From Elusimicrobiales bacterium (GTDB taxonomy: Bacteria; Elusimicrobiota; Elusimicrobia; Elusimicrobiales; UBA9959), in the NCBI GenBank assembly GCA_028688015.1, contig JAQTZB010000004.1:186001-250000 (forward strand): a DNA stretch of 64,000 nucleotides, given 5' to 3'. Position 1 is the first letter of the stretch. The number at the start of each line of letters is the position of its first letter. Below the pieces are notes generated by a model that saw only the letters and a list, made by a program, of their open reading frames with translations, was not told the DNA's origin and did not search any database. Position numbers and translations under genes: made by a program. Shown here in pieces: positions 33,350-41,800 of this stretch.

Positions 33350-33360
33350 CAGCCGCCGGG

Positions 33361-33400
33361 CAAAGCGAAACCGCCGGGGCAGCCCGGCGGTTTCGCTTTG
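33361..33400. terminator. Bidirectional terminator, perfect 18-bp stem
   Basis: CAAAGCGAAACCGCCGGG and its exact reverse complement around a GCAG loop, between convergent genes. It is the longest perfect copy of the common hairpin in the window. Confidence 0.9.
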
Positions 33401-33419
33401 CCCGCTGCCGGTTTCCGGC

Positions 33420-33893
33420 TCAAGCGGGCTTGAGGCTCTTGTCCCGGATGGCCTTCAGCAGGTCCACCGCTTTGGCGGCCGCTGTCTCTTCTGGCCGGGG
33501 CGCATATCTGGTGCCCGCGTTGACGTTCAGGATCCTTTCTTCGAACTGCGCCGCCACTATTTTGTCGGCGGTCACGCTGACGGCCCCGAGCCTGAACAAT
33601 TCCCTCACTTCAAAATCCCTTTCATCACCGGGCCGCTCCTTCTTTCCCGGCCCGTGGGCCGCGGTGAACGGCGCGGTCATCTCGCAGTCGGTCTCGATCT
33701 CAAGCCGCGCCTGCCCGCCCTCGTAGTAAAGCCAGTATTTCACTCCCCCGTGCCGCCCCGTGAAGGCCGTGCTGCCCTCCACCGGCACCGGGGACTGCTC
33801 CCCGTCGTCAGCCGGCGGCGCCGCCTTCTTGCCGCGCAGAACCAGCCAGATCAGCAGCCCCGCCGCCAGCGCGGCCAATATATACCAGACCAT
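33420..33893 (-). CDS. Membrane-anchored hypothetical protein
   Basis: 157 residues: one membrane helix at 2-20 (VWYILAALAAGLLIWLVL), a short Pro/Asp-rich linker, then a soluble alpha/beta domain with FTGRHGGVKYWLYYEGG. No family was recognised. It is the last gene of a three-gene minus-strand operon behind the DTW protein. The ATG at 33891-33893 starts the helix. Confidence 0.65.
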   Translation of the reverse strand: MVWYILAALAAGLLIWLVLRGKKAAPPADDGEQSPVPVEGSTAFTGRHGGVKYWLYYEGGQARLEIETDCEMTAPFTAAHGPGKKERPGDERDFEVRELFRLGAVSVTADKIVAAQFEERILNVNAGTRYAPRPEETAAAKAVDLLKAIRDKSLKPA

Positions 33894-33931
33894 AGTGAAG
33901 TTCCCCCCTGCCAGCAGAATACAATATTCAA

Positions 33932-34618
33932 TTACGGCCGACAACCGCCCGCGGGGTCTTCCCGCCGCCTGCCTTTTCCCTTCTGATAACCCAGCTGCGT
34001 GTCGACCAGTTCTTTAAAAATGGACATCAGGATCTCTTCCCGCCCTTTCAGGTTTTCATAGCCGGCTTCCTGGGCCTCTTTGCATAAATAGTAAATGGCT
34101 TCTATGGTGGAAACGCAGTGCGCCAGCGGCTGTTTTTTAATTATAAATTGCGAGCTGTACCCGCGCGTGAAAGAAAGCCTGGGCAGCGCGCGGACATTGT
34201 GGCTTTTCCTCAGGACCCTCTGGGCGCCGCGCCAGGTGCCGTCTATCACAAAGACCAGCGGGGTTTTCCCCGCGGGCAGCGCGCCAGCCGCCAAGGCCTT
34301 AAATTCCACGGCCGCGGGGCCGGGATACAGGACGAAAGGGCTGTAGGCCGGGTCCCGGATCAGGGAATTGACGCGCTCGTCGCGGGTAAAATCCGTGCCG
34401 ACTATAAGCTCCGCGTTGCTCAGGCACAACTTGGCGAGCCGGGCCGTGCCCGTTCTTTGCTTGTGGGCTTCCTTGGTATGCATCAGGATAACGAAGCGCA
34501 GCCTGGTGGCAAAGGGTTTGGCGCTGCCGCACAGGCAGTTCTTTTTAGGCCGGCGGCAGGTATAGCACTCCTCGCGGTGGGCGGGCAGGGCGGGCGGCAG
34601 GTCTTTTCCGTTGAGCAT
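33932..34618 (-). CDS. DTW-domain tRNA-uridine aminocarboxypropyltransferase-like protein
   Basis: 228 residues of the DTW (TapT/TuaA) family that places acp3U in tRNA using SAM. The zinc-like N-terminal CYTCRRPKKNCLC, the MHTKEAHKQRTGTARL helix, DGTWRGAQ (the DTW motif) and LSTIEA-like VSTIEAIYYL are present. It lies between two small membrane-protein genes. Confidence 0.87.
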   Translation of the reverse strand: MLNGKDLPPALPAHREECYTCRRPKKNCLCGSAKPFATRLRFVILMHTKEAHKQRTGTARLAKLCLSNAELIVGTDFTRDERVNSLIRDPAYSPFVLYPGPAAVEFKALAAGALPAGKTPLVFVIDGTWRGAQRVLRKSHNVRALPRLSFTRGYSSQFIIKKQPLAHCVSTIEAIYYLCKEAQEAGYENLKGREEILMSIFKELVDTQLGYQKGKGRRREDPAGGCRP

Positions 34619-34637
34619 GCGCTTTACCGGCCTCGTC

Positions 34638-34853
34638 CTAAGCGCCCTGCGCCGGCCCGCGGGATAGGCGGCGCAGGATAACGGCCGGCAGCGTAACTAC
34701 CGCCCAGAGCAGCGCCAGCGCGCCGCCCACGGCTATGCCCAGCAGCCTGAACGGCAGCAGGAGGAGCCAGACCAGCGGATAGAGCAGCAGGGCCAGCAGC
34801 GCCAGCGGCCAGCACAGCGCCAGGAGTATCAGCCACAGCACGAAAGTCAGCAT
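34638..34853 (-). CDS. Small hydrophobic membrane protein
   Basis: 71 residues, almost entirely hydrophobic, with two predicted membrane helices (~3-35 and ~38-60) and a basic tail (RRLSRG). Its ATG lies 6 bp after an extended -10 box, which supports it as a real gene. It is the first gene of the operon with the DTW gene. Function unknown. Confidence 0.6.
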   Translation of the reverse strand: MLTFVLWLILLALCWPLALLALLLYPLVWLLLLPFRLLGIAVGGALALLWAVVTLPAVILRRLSRGPAQGA

Positions 34854-34859
34854 ATGTTT

Positions 34860-34868
34860 ATTCTATCA
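34860..34868 (-). promoter_or_regulatory. Extended -10 promoter, leaderless start
   Basis: Minus-strand TTTTGATAGAAT ends 6 bp before the ATG at 34853. Confidence 0.6.
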
Positions 34869-34871
34869 AAA

Positions 34872-34900
34872 CGAAGCCGCCGGGCTGCCCGGCGGCTTCG
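34872..34900 (-). terminator. Terminator hairpin joined to promoter
   Basis: CGAAGCCGCCGGG/CCCGGCGGCTTCG with a 3-nt loop, after the stop at 34927; T-rich sequence and the TAGAAT box follow on the minus strand. Confidence 0.75.
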
Positions 34901-34926
34901 CGTGAAAAGGCGGCGGCTGCCTTTTT

Positions 34927-35247
34927 TCAGCGGCGGGGCAAAGGTTTATCTTCGTCCTCAACAGCTAAAAACTTGGCGACGTCTATTCCCTCGCCGAAGG
35001 CGATTTTATAGGACAGCCGCTTAAGGAAGCTGCCCAGCGTGAACAGCGCCGCCATTAGGAACAGCACTACCAGGAACAGCAGCCCCGCGTCGCTTATCTT
35101 GAAATAGAACACCACCGGCCAGACGATCAGGAGGAATATTATCCCGAATAGCCCGGCGCGCACTAGCCAGTTGCCGATGCGCCAGACCCAGCGCCCGCGC
35201 GAGCCCAGCCGCACCATCTCCTCGTAAAGCGGACGATCTTGCAGCAT
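34927..35247 (-). CDS. Two-helix membrane protein, unknown
   Basis: 106 residues with two membrane helices (~28-52 and ~55-75) and charged termini (C-terminal EDEDKPLPRR). A TGGTAAAAT box lies 8 bp before the ATG. No family was recognised. Confidence 0.6.
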   Translation of the reverse strand: MLQDRPLYEEMVRLGSRGRWVWRIGNWLVRAGLFGIIFLLIVWPVVFYFKISDAGLLFLVVLFLMAALFTLGSFLKRLSYKIAFGEGIDVAKFLAVEDEDKPLPRR

Positions 35248-35301
35248 ATGCCCCTATTTTACCAAACTGCCGCAGCAAAACCGCCGGGGCGCTGCGCGCG
35301 G

Positions 35302-35330
35302 TTGAGCCGGCCGCGGGAAAGATGTATCAT
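35302..35330 (+). promoter_or_regulatory. Sigma70-type promoter
   Basis: TTGAGC, 17-bp spacer, TATCAT, about 40 bp before the ATG at 35370, which has AAAGGAG. Confidence 0.65.
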
Positions 35331-35369
35331 TCGGAGTGTAGTCAGCGAACTTTAAAGGAGATACGGTAA

Positions 35370-35723
35370 ATGAAGAACAAGCTACTCGGCGGTTTCATCA
35401 CTTTAGCCCTGCTGGCCGGCGCGGCCGGCGCGTGGGCGCAGAAGCAGGAGAAAAAGCCAGAACTGGTGGAGAAGACCGGCGTCATCGCGATACAGAAGGC
35501 CGACGCCGCCAAGAACGAGAAGTACGACACCATACTGCTCAAGGTCGGCGAAGAGTCCATAAAGCTCCTCCCCTCCAAAGACAAGAAGGTCTTCAAGCCC
35601 CTCGAGAAGCTCGACGGAAAGACCATCACCGTGAAGGGCGAGTACCTGCCCCCGAACCCGCCCAAGTACCCGCTGGCCGCCATCAAGGTGCTTTCCTTCA
35701 ACAAGGGCGCCGCCAAGAAATAA
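35370..35723 (+). CDS. Small exported OB-fold-like protein
   Basis: 117 residues with a signal peptide (1-23). The mature part is Lys-rich with alternating beta strands (DTILLKVGEESIKLLP, KTITVKGEYLPP), resembling small OB-fold periplasmic proteins. No precise family. Strong AAAGGAG before the ATG. Confidence 0.65.
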   Translation: MKNKLLGGFITLALLAGAAGAWAQKQEKKPELVEKTGVIAIQKADAAKNEKYDTILLKVGEESIKLLPSKDKKVFKPLEKLDGKTITVKGEYLPPNPPKYPLAAIKVLSFNKGAAKK

Positions 35724-35746
35724 GGGGTTTACACTGGCCGTACAAA

Positions 35747-35777
35747 AAGCGAACCGCCGGGCTGCCCCGGCGGTTCT
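35747..35777. terminator. Bidirectional terminator
   Basis: GAACCGCCGGGCT/GCCCCGGCGGTTC between convergent genes. Confidence 0.8.
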
Positions 35778-35799
35778 GCGTTAGCCGCCGAAGCGGCGC

Positions 35800-36186
35800 C
35801 TAAGACAACAGCAATTCCACCATCTCTACGAGCTTCTCCGGCTCGAAAGGTTTCCGGATGAAGGCGTCCGCGCCGCAGGCCCGGGCCGCGCGCAGGCCTT
35901 TCTTAAGGCCGTCCGAAGAGAACAATATTATCTTTGCGCCCCCGGTTACCGCGTTAGCGCGAAGCTGCCGGCACACCTCGGCGCCGCCCAGCGGGGCCAG
36001 GTGGTTGGTAGCCAGAAGGAGTATCAGGTCCGGCTTGAAGGCCTCCGCGATGCTGAGCACCCGGTCGCTGTGCTCCTGGTCTATGGACATCAGCACGTGC
36101 CTGGCGTTCTCCTTCTCCAGGACGCCCACGCAAAGCTCGGAGAGCTCCGGCTCTCCCCCGACTATCAAGATCCTCGCGGCTCTCAC
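35800..36186 (-). CDS. Degenerate receiver-domain protein (pseudo-receiver)
   Basis: 128 residues with receiver-fold spacing: start ILIVGGEPE in place of the usual acidic pair, and DLILLLATNHLAPLGG where the phospho-acceptor Asp should be. The Lys of FIRKPF is kept. It therefore probably cannot be phosphorylated and may act by protein contact. The best start is GTG 36184-36186, behind GGGAGG. Confidence 0.75.
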   Translation of the reverse strand: MRAARILIVGGEPELSELCVGVLEKENARHVLMSIDQEHSDRVLSIAEAFKPDLILLLATNHLAPLGGAEVCRQLRANAVTGGAKIILFSSDGLKKGLRAARACGADAFIRKPFEPEKLVEMVELLLS

Positions 36187-36243
36187 AACTTCCCTCCCGC
36201 ACCCGTCTCCGGGATAGTCCCCTTCACCCGGATATTCTACCAA

Positions 36244-36270
36244 AACAAAACCGCCGGACTTTCCCGGCGG
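36244..36270 (-). terminator. Terminator hairpin joined to TAGAAT box
   Basis: CCGCCGG/CCGGCGG after the stop at 36293; the minus strand continues GGTTTTGTTTTGGTAGAAT. Confidence 0.75.
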
Positions 36271-36292
36271 TCCAGCGGCGCGCGCGCGGCTT

Positions 36293-37357
36293 TCAGCGCC
36301 CGGCGGCGGCACCCTCAAAGAAGTCGAAGGAGGCGGCGACCTGCTTCTCTATGGCGGCCGCGGTGATCAGGTGGCCCTTGGCGGATCGCACCACCGCCGG
36401 ATACCTGCCCTCCTGCGGCCGCGAAAAAGCGTCGTAAAGTTTTTTCTGATAGGCGTCAGGCACGAACACGTCGCCGTTGCCCAGGAACATCAGCAGGTCT
36501 TCCGGCTCGCGCAGCCCGCCGAAATCGAGCGGGTCCACGGCCATCACCCTGTGCATATAGGTCCGGAAATCTTCTATGGTCGGGAGACCTTCTATCTGCA
36601 TCCGCGCGTCCCGCACTTTTTTCAGCATGCTGAACTGCGTGTCGGCTATGATGCCGGGCAGGTCCCCGCCGCCCACTATCTCTGACGCCCGCTTCACCCT
36701 GGGCTCCACGCCGAAGAAGAGGGCGGTCCTTATGCCGCCCATGCTGATCCCGGTGGCGTAGATCCTGTCTTTGTTCACTTCGGGCAGGGTTTCTAGCAGG
36801 TCTATGGCCATACGCCCGGCTATACACTCCCGGATCAGCAGGTCGTCGGTCCTGTCCAGCGGCCTGGCCTGGTCCGTAAGCGACTCCGTAGGCACTACGA
36901 TGATGGCGTTGTAGCCCCGCTGGGCGAATTTTACGGCCGTCCACGCGTCTATGGTCTTGGTCCCGCTGAAAGGGGTGTAGATCACCACGGTAGGCCGCGG
37001 GCCGGGCTGGGTGGTCCTGTAGTAAAAATATTCCTGGCTGTATTCGCCCTTCTGGCGCAGGGGGTCGTTAAGCAGCAGGTCTATGCTCTCCACGGAGTAT
37101 TTTTTGTGGACCTTGGGGGTATTCCGCTTAACCGAAAGCACGTCGTCTTTCCGGTAATCGAAAAGGCGGAGTTTTTCCTGCGCCGCCTCGCGCGCTGGCT
37201 GCGCCGGGGGCGCCGCCGTCACCGCAGGCTGCGGGATGGAGAAGTCACTGGCCGGGGCCAGCTCCAGAACCTGCTGGTAAGGAGTTTGCGAGGCGGCGGG
37301 AAGAGCGGGCAGAGAAAGCGGGATAAGGACCGAGAGCAGGGTAAACTTTTTTATCAT
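36293..37357 (-). CDS. Exported alpha/beta-hydrolase
   Basis: 354 residues with a signal peptide (1-23). The nucleophile elbow is GISMGG and a late GH (KGHLITAAAIE) would supply the catalytic His; Asp candidates lie in GNGDVFVPD. The N-terminal ~90 residues are Pro/Ala-rich. It resembles secreted esterase/lipase or dienelactone-hydrolase-like enzymes; the substrate is unknown. The ATG at 37355-37357 is chosen for the signal peptide. Confidence 0.8.
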   Translation of the reverse strand: MIKKFTLLSVLIPLSLPALPAASQTPYQQVLELAPASDFSIPQPAVTAAPPAQPAREAAQEKLRLFDYRKDDVLSVKRNTPKVHKKYSVESIDLLLNDPLRQKGEYSQEYFYYRTTQPGPRPTVVIYTPFSGTKTIDAWTAVKFAQRGYNAIIVVPTESLTDQARPLDRTDDLLIRECIAGRMAIDLLETLPEVNKDRIYATGISMGGIRTALFFGVEPRVKRASEIVGGGDLPGIIADTQFSMLKKVRDARMQIEGLPTIEDFRTYMHRVMAVDPLDFGGLREPEDLLMFLGNGDVFVPDAYQKKLYDAFSRPQEGRYPAVVRSAKGHLITAAAIEKQVAASFDFFEGAAAGR

Positions 37358-37458
37358 TACCCCTATATTATAATGGCGCGCCCGGATCTGCGCTTGGGCA
37401 CTAGTACCCCCGGGGAGCAGGTTAATGAGCCCAGGCCAGCGTAGGCCCTTGAGCCCCG

Positions 37459-38055
37459 CTAGCCCGCGCGGCCGGCCAGCCACACGGTGTGCCCGCCGCA
37501 GGCCGGGTCCTCGGCCTTATGCAGCAGCACGGTTAAACCCTGCTCCGCCAGCAGCGCGCGGTATTCCTCCGGGGCCAGGCTGGCGTAGGGAAACGCCTCG
37601 CCCCGCATCTCGCCGGAGCTGACCCCGGCGGCCGGGCCCGAGGTGAAAAGCAGCAGGCCCTTGGGGTTCAAATGCGTCCTGAACGCCGGGAACATGGCCC
37701 GCTGCTCTTCGCGCGAAAGATGGAAGAAGCTGTCCCAGGCCAGCACGGCGTCGAAGCGCCGCCCCAGCGCCAGGCCTCGCATGTCGCCAACCAGCCAGGT
37801 CATACCGGGGAAACGCCCGCGGCACAGCTCTATCATTCTGGGCGAGCCGTCCACGCCGGTCACGCCGAAGCCCTTGCGGATAAAGAAGCCGGCCAGCGGC
37901 TCGCCGGCGCCGCAGCCGAGGTCCAGCACGCTGCCGCCCGCCGGCAGCCGCGCCGTCATGGCGTCCAGGTACTCCCGCTCCATCAGCTGCCGGCCGCGGC
38001 CCGCGTCGAACCAGTCCGCGATCCTCTCGTATTTCCCGCAAACGTCGTCGCCCAT
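37459..38055 (-). CDS. Class I SAM-dependent methyltransferase
   Basis: 198 residues with motif I VLDLGCGAGEPLAGF, motif II TGVDGSPRMIELC and VLAWDSFFHLSREEQ, typical of small UbiE/Tam-like enzymes. The substrate is unknown. It is the last gene of a four-gene minus-strand operon (39996 to 37459) with 8-22 bp gaps. Confidence 0.88.
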   Translation of the reverse strand: MGDDVCGKYERIADWFDAGRGRQLMEREYLDAMTARLPAGGSVLDLGCGAGEPLAGFFIRKGFGVTGVDGSPRMIELCRGRFPGMTWLVGDMRGLALGRRFDAVLAWDSFFHLSREEQRAMFPAFRTHLNPKGLLLFTSGPAAGVSSGEMRGEAFPYASLAPEEYRALLAEQGLTVLLHKAEDPACGGHTVWLAGRAG

Positions 38056-38063
38056 AGCGTCCT

Positions 38064-38660
38064 CTATACAGAAGGTCTCTCCCCCTTTACTCCGATGTAC
38101 CTTTCGAATTCACCGCGGTAGACCGGGTCCTGCGGAGCCTGGGCCTCCTGATAAACTTTCGCCCTGCTTCTCAGCATTTCCAGGACGCGGGGCCTGTTGT
38201 TCATCGGGCTGACCTGCAGCGGGATCCAGAACAGGCCGTATTCTTCACGGTTCAATTGCACCACGACTCCGCAGGGAGTATTCACGACGCGCGCCAGTTC
38301 ATCCCAATTGAAGGTCCCCTCTGTTTTTTCGGATCTGTACGCCGCGCCTTTCTCGCTGAATGTAATTTCACAACGGGCGACCACTTCGCTCGTTTTCAAA
38401 AGCTCGCGGCGCAGCCCCCACCTGACCAGGCCCCAGCGCGTGATTTTGGAAGCAAAATACGAGAACCCCGCCATGGCGAGAAGCACTATCACCCCCCGGT
38501 GCCAGGGAGTTTTGTGATAGATCATCAGCCCGACCAGAAGCAGGTAAATAAGCCCCGTACGCAGATATTCTCTTTTCGAAGAGGCCGGCTCGCCCCAGAT
38601 GTAGCTCAAGGCGGCATCCGCGCCGGTTAAATTGAATTTAATACTTAACTCGTCGTTCAT
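38064..38660 (-). CDS. YcxB-like membrane protein
   Basis: 198 residues: two membrane helices (~33-50 and ~55-72), then a C-terminal YcxB-type domain (CEITFSEKGAAYRSE, TFNWDELARVV, LFWIPLQ). The family is widespread and of unknown function. Part of the four-gene operon. Confidence 0.7.
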   Translation of the reverse strand: MNDELSIKFNLTGADAALSYIWGEPASSKREYLRTGLIYLLLVGLMIYHKTPWHRGVIVLLAMAGFSYFASKITRWGLVRWGLRRELLKTSEVVARCEITFSEKGAAYRSEKTEGTFNWDELARVVNTPCGVVVQLNREEYGLFWIPLQVSPMNNRPRVLEMLRSRAKVYQEAQAPQDPVYRGEFERYIGVKGERPSV

Positions 38661-38682
38661 AGTCCTGCGGCGAAGAGGGACC

Positions 38683-39234
38683 TCAGCCGTTCCCCTTCTC
38701 TATGCGTACCTCCGCGACGGCGATAGAGTTTTCCTGAGACTGATCTTCGGCCGCGGTAAAAAGAAATATTTCGATGGTTCCTTCGGCGATATTTTCGCTG
38801 TAATCTTTAAGCCTGCGCGCGGTGAAGAATAATGTCTGAACGCTGTCGTCTCCGATATCCAGCGAAGCGTTCAACTTGATCTCCCCGACCTCTGTGCCGA
38901 TAGAATTGGAGTATATTCCTTCTACCGAACGCCCCGTCAGTGCGGGGTACTTTGACGCCTTGATCCGCAAGAAGACCTTTTTACCCACAGGCGACCAATC
39001 GCTGTTATGAAGTTTCAGATATTTAATGAACAGAGGCCAGCCTTGCAGCAGCCCTGCCGCCGTAATTGCGCAAACTCCTATGTATTCAACTGCATCCGGG
39101 ATACGCATAAAAAAGGACAGCAGCCAGAACAGCAAGACCCCGGCCAGGAAAGTCATGCCCCCGCTTATCAAAAGCGAGGAGACCGCCAATCCCAGGAAGG
39201 CATTCCTTCCCTTATTTTCTACAGGTTTCCCCAT
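38683..39234 (-). CDS. Two-helix membrane protein, unknown
   Basis: 183 residues: two membrane helices (~14-42 and ~48-68), then a soluble region of about 115 residues with beta strands and acidic patches. No family was recognised. Base use is less GC-rich than in neighbouring genes. Part of the four-gene operon. Confidence 0.6.
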   Translation of the reverse strand: MGKPVENKGRNAFLGLAVSSLLISGGMTFLAGVLLFWLLSFFMRIPDAVEYIGVCAITAAGLLQGWPLFIKYLKLHNSDWSPVGKKVFLRIKASKYPALTGRSVEGIYSNSIGTEVGEIKLNASLDIGDDSVQTLFFTARRLKDYSENIAEGTIEIFLFTAAEDQSQENSIAVAEVRIEKGNG

Positions 39235-39249
39235 AAAATGAACCGCAGG

Positions 39250-39996
39250 TCAATGAACGTCGATGCCGTCGAAATAGAGCTCCGTCAGCGCGGTGTCGTC
39301 GTGGACCAGGCCTTTATAGACTTCCGCGATCTCGAACCTGAGCTCCAGGTCCTTGCCGTCCGCCCGCCGGCCCAGCGGCCCGGGCAGGCTGAAGTTCTGC
39401 AATGCCCGCGTATCCGCCAGGTGCAGCCGCGCGTAAGGCACGCCGTTAACGGACAGCAGCAGCTGCTTCACGCGCGAGTTCTCCTTCCAGCTCTTTTCAC
39501 TTTTCACATAGCCGTTGTAGACCAGCACGTTCGTAAGCCGCGGGCTTTTATTTTCAAAAAAATACTCCAGGTACTGCCCATCCCCGTATCCGGGGACGCC
39601 CTCCACCCAGGCCGTCTTAAAGCTGTTATCATGGGCGTTATCCGCCTTGTAATCGGAGTCACCCGCCGCCGCAAGGGCGGAGGAGGCGGAAACTTTGCGC
39701 GGCCCGCCGCCGCAATACCAGCTGCAGCCCTGATCCATTATATCCCAGATAGTCCCTTCTTCCCCCCAGCCGTACTTATCCAGCAGCGCGCGTTCCGCTT
39801 TTGTCAGCGACTCCCTGGCAGCTCCCTTGTTCAGTTTTTCGGCCACCTTATCCCTTTCTTTGTATTCCCTGATGGCTTTAGGGCTAAGATCGCGGACGGC
39901 CCCGATGGCCGGCTTCAGGTCTATAACGCCCGGGTGTTGCGAAGACGCCGGCGCCGGCAGCATTGCCGCGCACAATATCACTAGCAGAACTCTCAT
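39250..39996 (-). CDS. Secreted discoidin-like (NADase-type glycan-binding) domain protein
   Basis: 248 residues with a signal peptide (1-19). Residues ~100-240 match the discoidin-like NADase-type glycan-binding domain (VSASSAL, ADNAHDNSFKTAWVEGVPG, QYLEYFFENK, VLVYNGY). The domain usually binds carbohydrate on cell surfaces. A Cys pair (GCSWYCGGG) precedes it. First gene of the four-gene operon. Confidence 0.8.
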   Translation of the reverse strand: MRVLLVILCAAMLPAPASSQHPGVIDLKPAIGAVRDLSPKAIREYKERDKVAEKLNKGAARESLTKAERALLDKYGWGEEGTIWDIMDQGCSWYCGGGPRKVSASSALAAAGDSDYKADNAHDNSFKTAWVEGVPGYGDGQYLEYFFENKSPRLTNVLVYNGYVKSEKSWKENSRVKQLLLSVNGVPYARLHLADTRALQNFSLPGPLGRRADGKDLELRFEIAEVYKGLVHDDTALTELYFDGIDVH

Positions 39997-40029
39997 GGTT
40001 TTTATCCTCCGATAGCTGTCGAAAGCCCA

Positions 40030-40971
40030 CTAACTGTGATGATGAGGAAGTAGGGCCAGCACGGCGGCGCGGGCCACGCGGCCCTCGCGCCGCATGGCCA
40101 GCGAGGCGCGCACTATCCTCAGGTCCGCGGCCGGATCTACGCAGCCGCCCAGGGCGGCCGCCACCGCCCCCGGCCCGCCCTTAACCATCATCGGCACCGA
40201 AGGCAGGCCGATCTTATGCGCCGCGTTTATCAGCGGGTTGATCAGGGCGTTGAGAATTATGTTGCCTATCTCTATGAGTATGCCTTCCTCCAGTTCCTTC
40301 ACCGAGGCCGTGTCGTAGAGCGGCCCCTTTACCCAGCAGCTGGAGATGAAGTGGATGTCCTCGGCGCGGAACACCAGCGCGGCCGTGACCGGGAAGCTTT
40401 CGCGCACGTGCACCTGAACGGACGCGGACGCGGCGCCGAAATCCAGCAGCCGCGGAATATCCGCCAGCCTGCCGGCCAGGACCTCGATGCCGCATAGTTC
40501 CCAGGCCCAGGTGGAGGCCTCCGAGGTCCTGAGCATGCACAGGCTCAGGCCGCCCGCCGCCAGGGTGACCAGGGCCTCGCCCTCCGTCTGGGACACCGGC
40601 TCCGCCTTTTCCCTGGGCGGACTGGCGGCGCGCAAAGCCTTGTCGAAGTCCTCTTCTTTGAACGGCTTGTAGATTATACCCGCGGCGCCCAGTAGCAGCA
40701 GCCGCCTGTTGATGCCGTCCTGCTCCACCGCGGTGACCATGATGACCTTGGCGGCGGGATCCAGTTCCCGGATCTGTTCCAGCACTTCCAGGCCGGACTT
40801 GCCGGGCATGATGATATCCAGCAGCACCACGTCGGGGCGCAGCTCGGCGAAGGCCTTGAGCCCGGCCGCGCCGTCCCCGGCCTCGCCCACGACGGCGTGC
40901 CCCCGGTGCTCCAGGATGACCCGTATCAGGGCGCGCACGTCTGCGTTATCGTCAACTATAAGGATTTTCAT
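40030..40971 (-). CDS. Response regulator with CheC-like output domain
   Basis: 313 residues. Residues 1-120 form a receiver (IVDDN, phospho-Asp in VVLLDIIMPGKSG, Lys in IYKPF). Residues ~170-310 resemble a CheC/CheX-type phosphatase domain (ELEEGILIEIGNIILNALIN). CheC proteins dephosphorylate CheY-P, so this fusion could be a self-regulated or phosphorylation-controlled phosphatase. No chemotaxis genes are nearby. The C-terminus ends in HHHS. Confidence 0.85.
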   Translation of the reverse strand: MKILIVDDNADVRALIRVILEHRGHAVVGEAGDGAAGLKAFAELRPDVVLLDIIMPGKSGLEVLEQIRELDPAAKVIMVTAVEQDGINRRLLLLGAAGIIYKPFKEEDFDKALRAASPPREKAEPVSQTEGEALVTLAAGGLSLCMLRTSEASTWAWELCGIEVLAGRLADIPRLLDFGAASASVQVHVRESFPVTAALVFRAEDIHFISSCWVKGPLYDTASVKELEEGILIEIGNIILNALINPLINAAHKIGLPSVPMMVKGGPGAVAAALGGCVDPAADLRIVRASLAMRREGRVARAAVLALLPHHHS

Positions 40972-41104
40972 AGCCCGCGGCGGACCGCCGCCTACCGGTT
41001 ATTCTAGCAAAACGCGGCCGCGCCTCCGCCCCTCGCCGCCCGGCGAAAATAAAGGTAGAATAACCGCAAGGGATCCCGCCGGACGGCGGGACATGGGGGA
41101 TGAC

Positions 41105-41743
41105 ATGAGCGACCGCAAAGAGAAACTGAGCTGCCAGCTTAGGCTGATGGCGGCCTTTAAGGAATTTTCCGGCCCCGCGCCGGAAGGCCTGTTCACCAAA
41201 AAAGAATTTTTCATAGTCCGGCTGCAGGCCATAGGCGCGCTGCTGGACGAGTTCAAGCGCGAGAAGCTGAAGGAGCTGGCGGACTGGCTCGCGGCCAGGC
41301 TGGCGCGCGGCGCGCTCAGGGAGGCGGACCTCGCCGCTTTCAAACAGTCGCTCTCGCAGCTGGTGAGCGGGCAGGACTACAACGCCGTCAACGCCGCCTT
41401 AGCCGGCAGCAAGGAGCTGCTGCTGCAGCGCCTCTCGCGCGTGCAGCCCCTCTCGGCGGCCGAAGAGGAGAAGAAGCGCCCCGGGCAGTTCCGGGAGCTG
41501 GCGCTGGACAAGCTGGTCTCCGCCGCCTACACCCGGATGGCCTTCGAAGGCCTGGAGAAGGAGTTTACCGTGGGGCGCCCCGAAGAAGATATCCTGGAAC
41601 AGGCCCGCGCCCGCGCGGCTAAATTCTGCTCTTCGGATACGATGCCGCTGGGCCTGGACAATACCATGCCGTCCAACATGCTGAACTCCATAGAGGCCGC
41701 GGCGGGGGCCTGCTTCCGCCTGCTGGCGCGCCTGAAGCGCTAG
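41105..41743 (+). CDS. Helical hypothetical protein
   Basis: 212 residues, predicted nearly all alpha-helical and rich in Leu, Ala, Lys and Glu; no signal peptide. No family was recognised. The GGGGG-preceded ATG at 41105 is chosen over an in-frame ATG at 41093, which has poor spacing. A TAGAAT box lies at ~41055, so a leader of ~40 nt is expected. Confidence 0.65.
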   Translation: MSDRKEKLSCQLRLMAAFKEFSGPAPEGLFTKKEFFIVRLQAIGALLDEFKREKLKELADWLAARLARGALREADLAAFKQSLSQLVSGQDYNAVNAALAGSKELLLQRLSRVQPLSAAEEEKKRPGQFRELALDKLVSAAYTRMAFEGLEKEFTVGRPEEDILEQARARAAKFCSSDTMPLGLDNTMPSNMLNSIEAAAGACFRLLARLKR

Positions 41744-41754
41744 CGCCGCCACAG

Positions 41755-41773
41755 CCGCCGGGCTGCCCGGCGG
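41755..41773 (+). terminator. GC hairpin terminator
   Basis: CCGCCGGG-CTG-CCCGGCGG just after the stop at 41743; weak T tract. Confidence 0.55.
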
Positions 41774-41785
41774 GGCCGCGCGGTT

Positions 41786-41794
41786 TGTTAAAAT
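41786..41794 (+). promoter_or_regulatory. Extended -10 promoter, leaderless start
   Basis: TGTTAAAAT ends 6 bp before the ATG at 41801, immediately after the GC hairpin. Confidence 0.6.
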
Positions 41795-41800
41795 AGGGTT

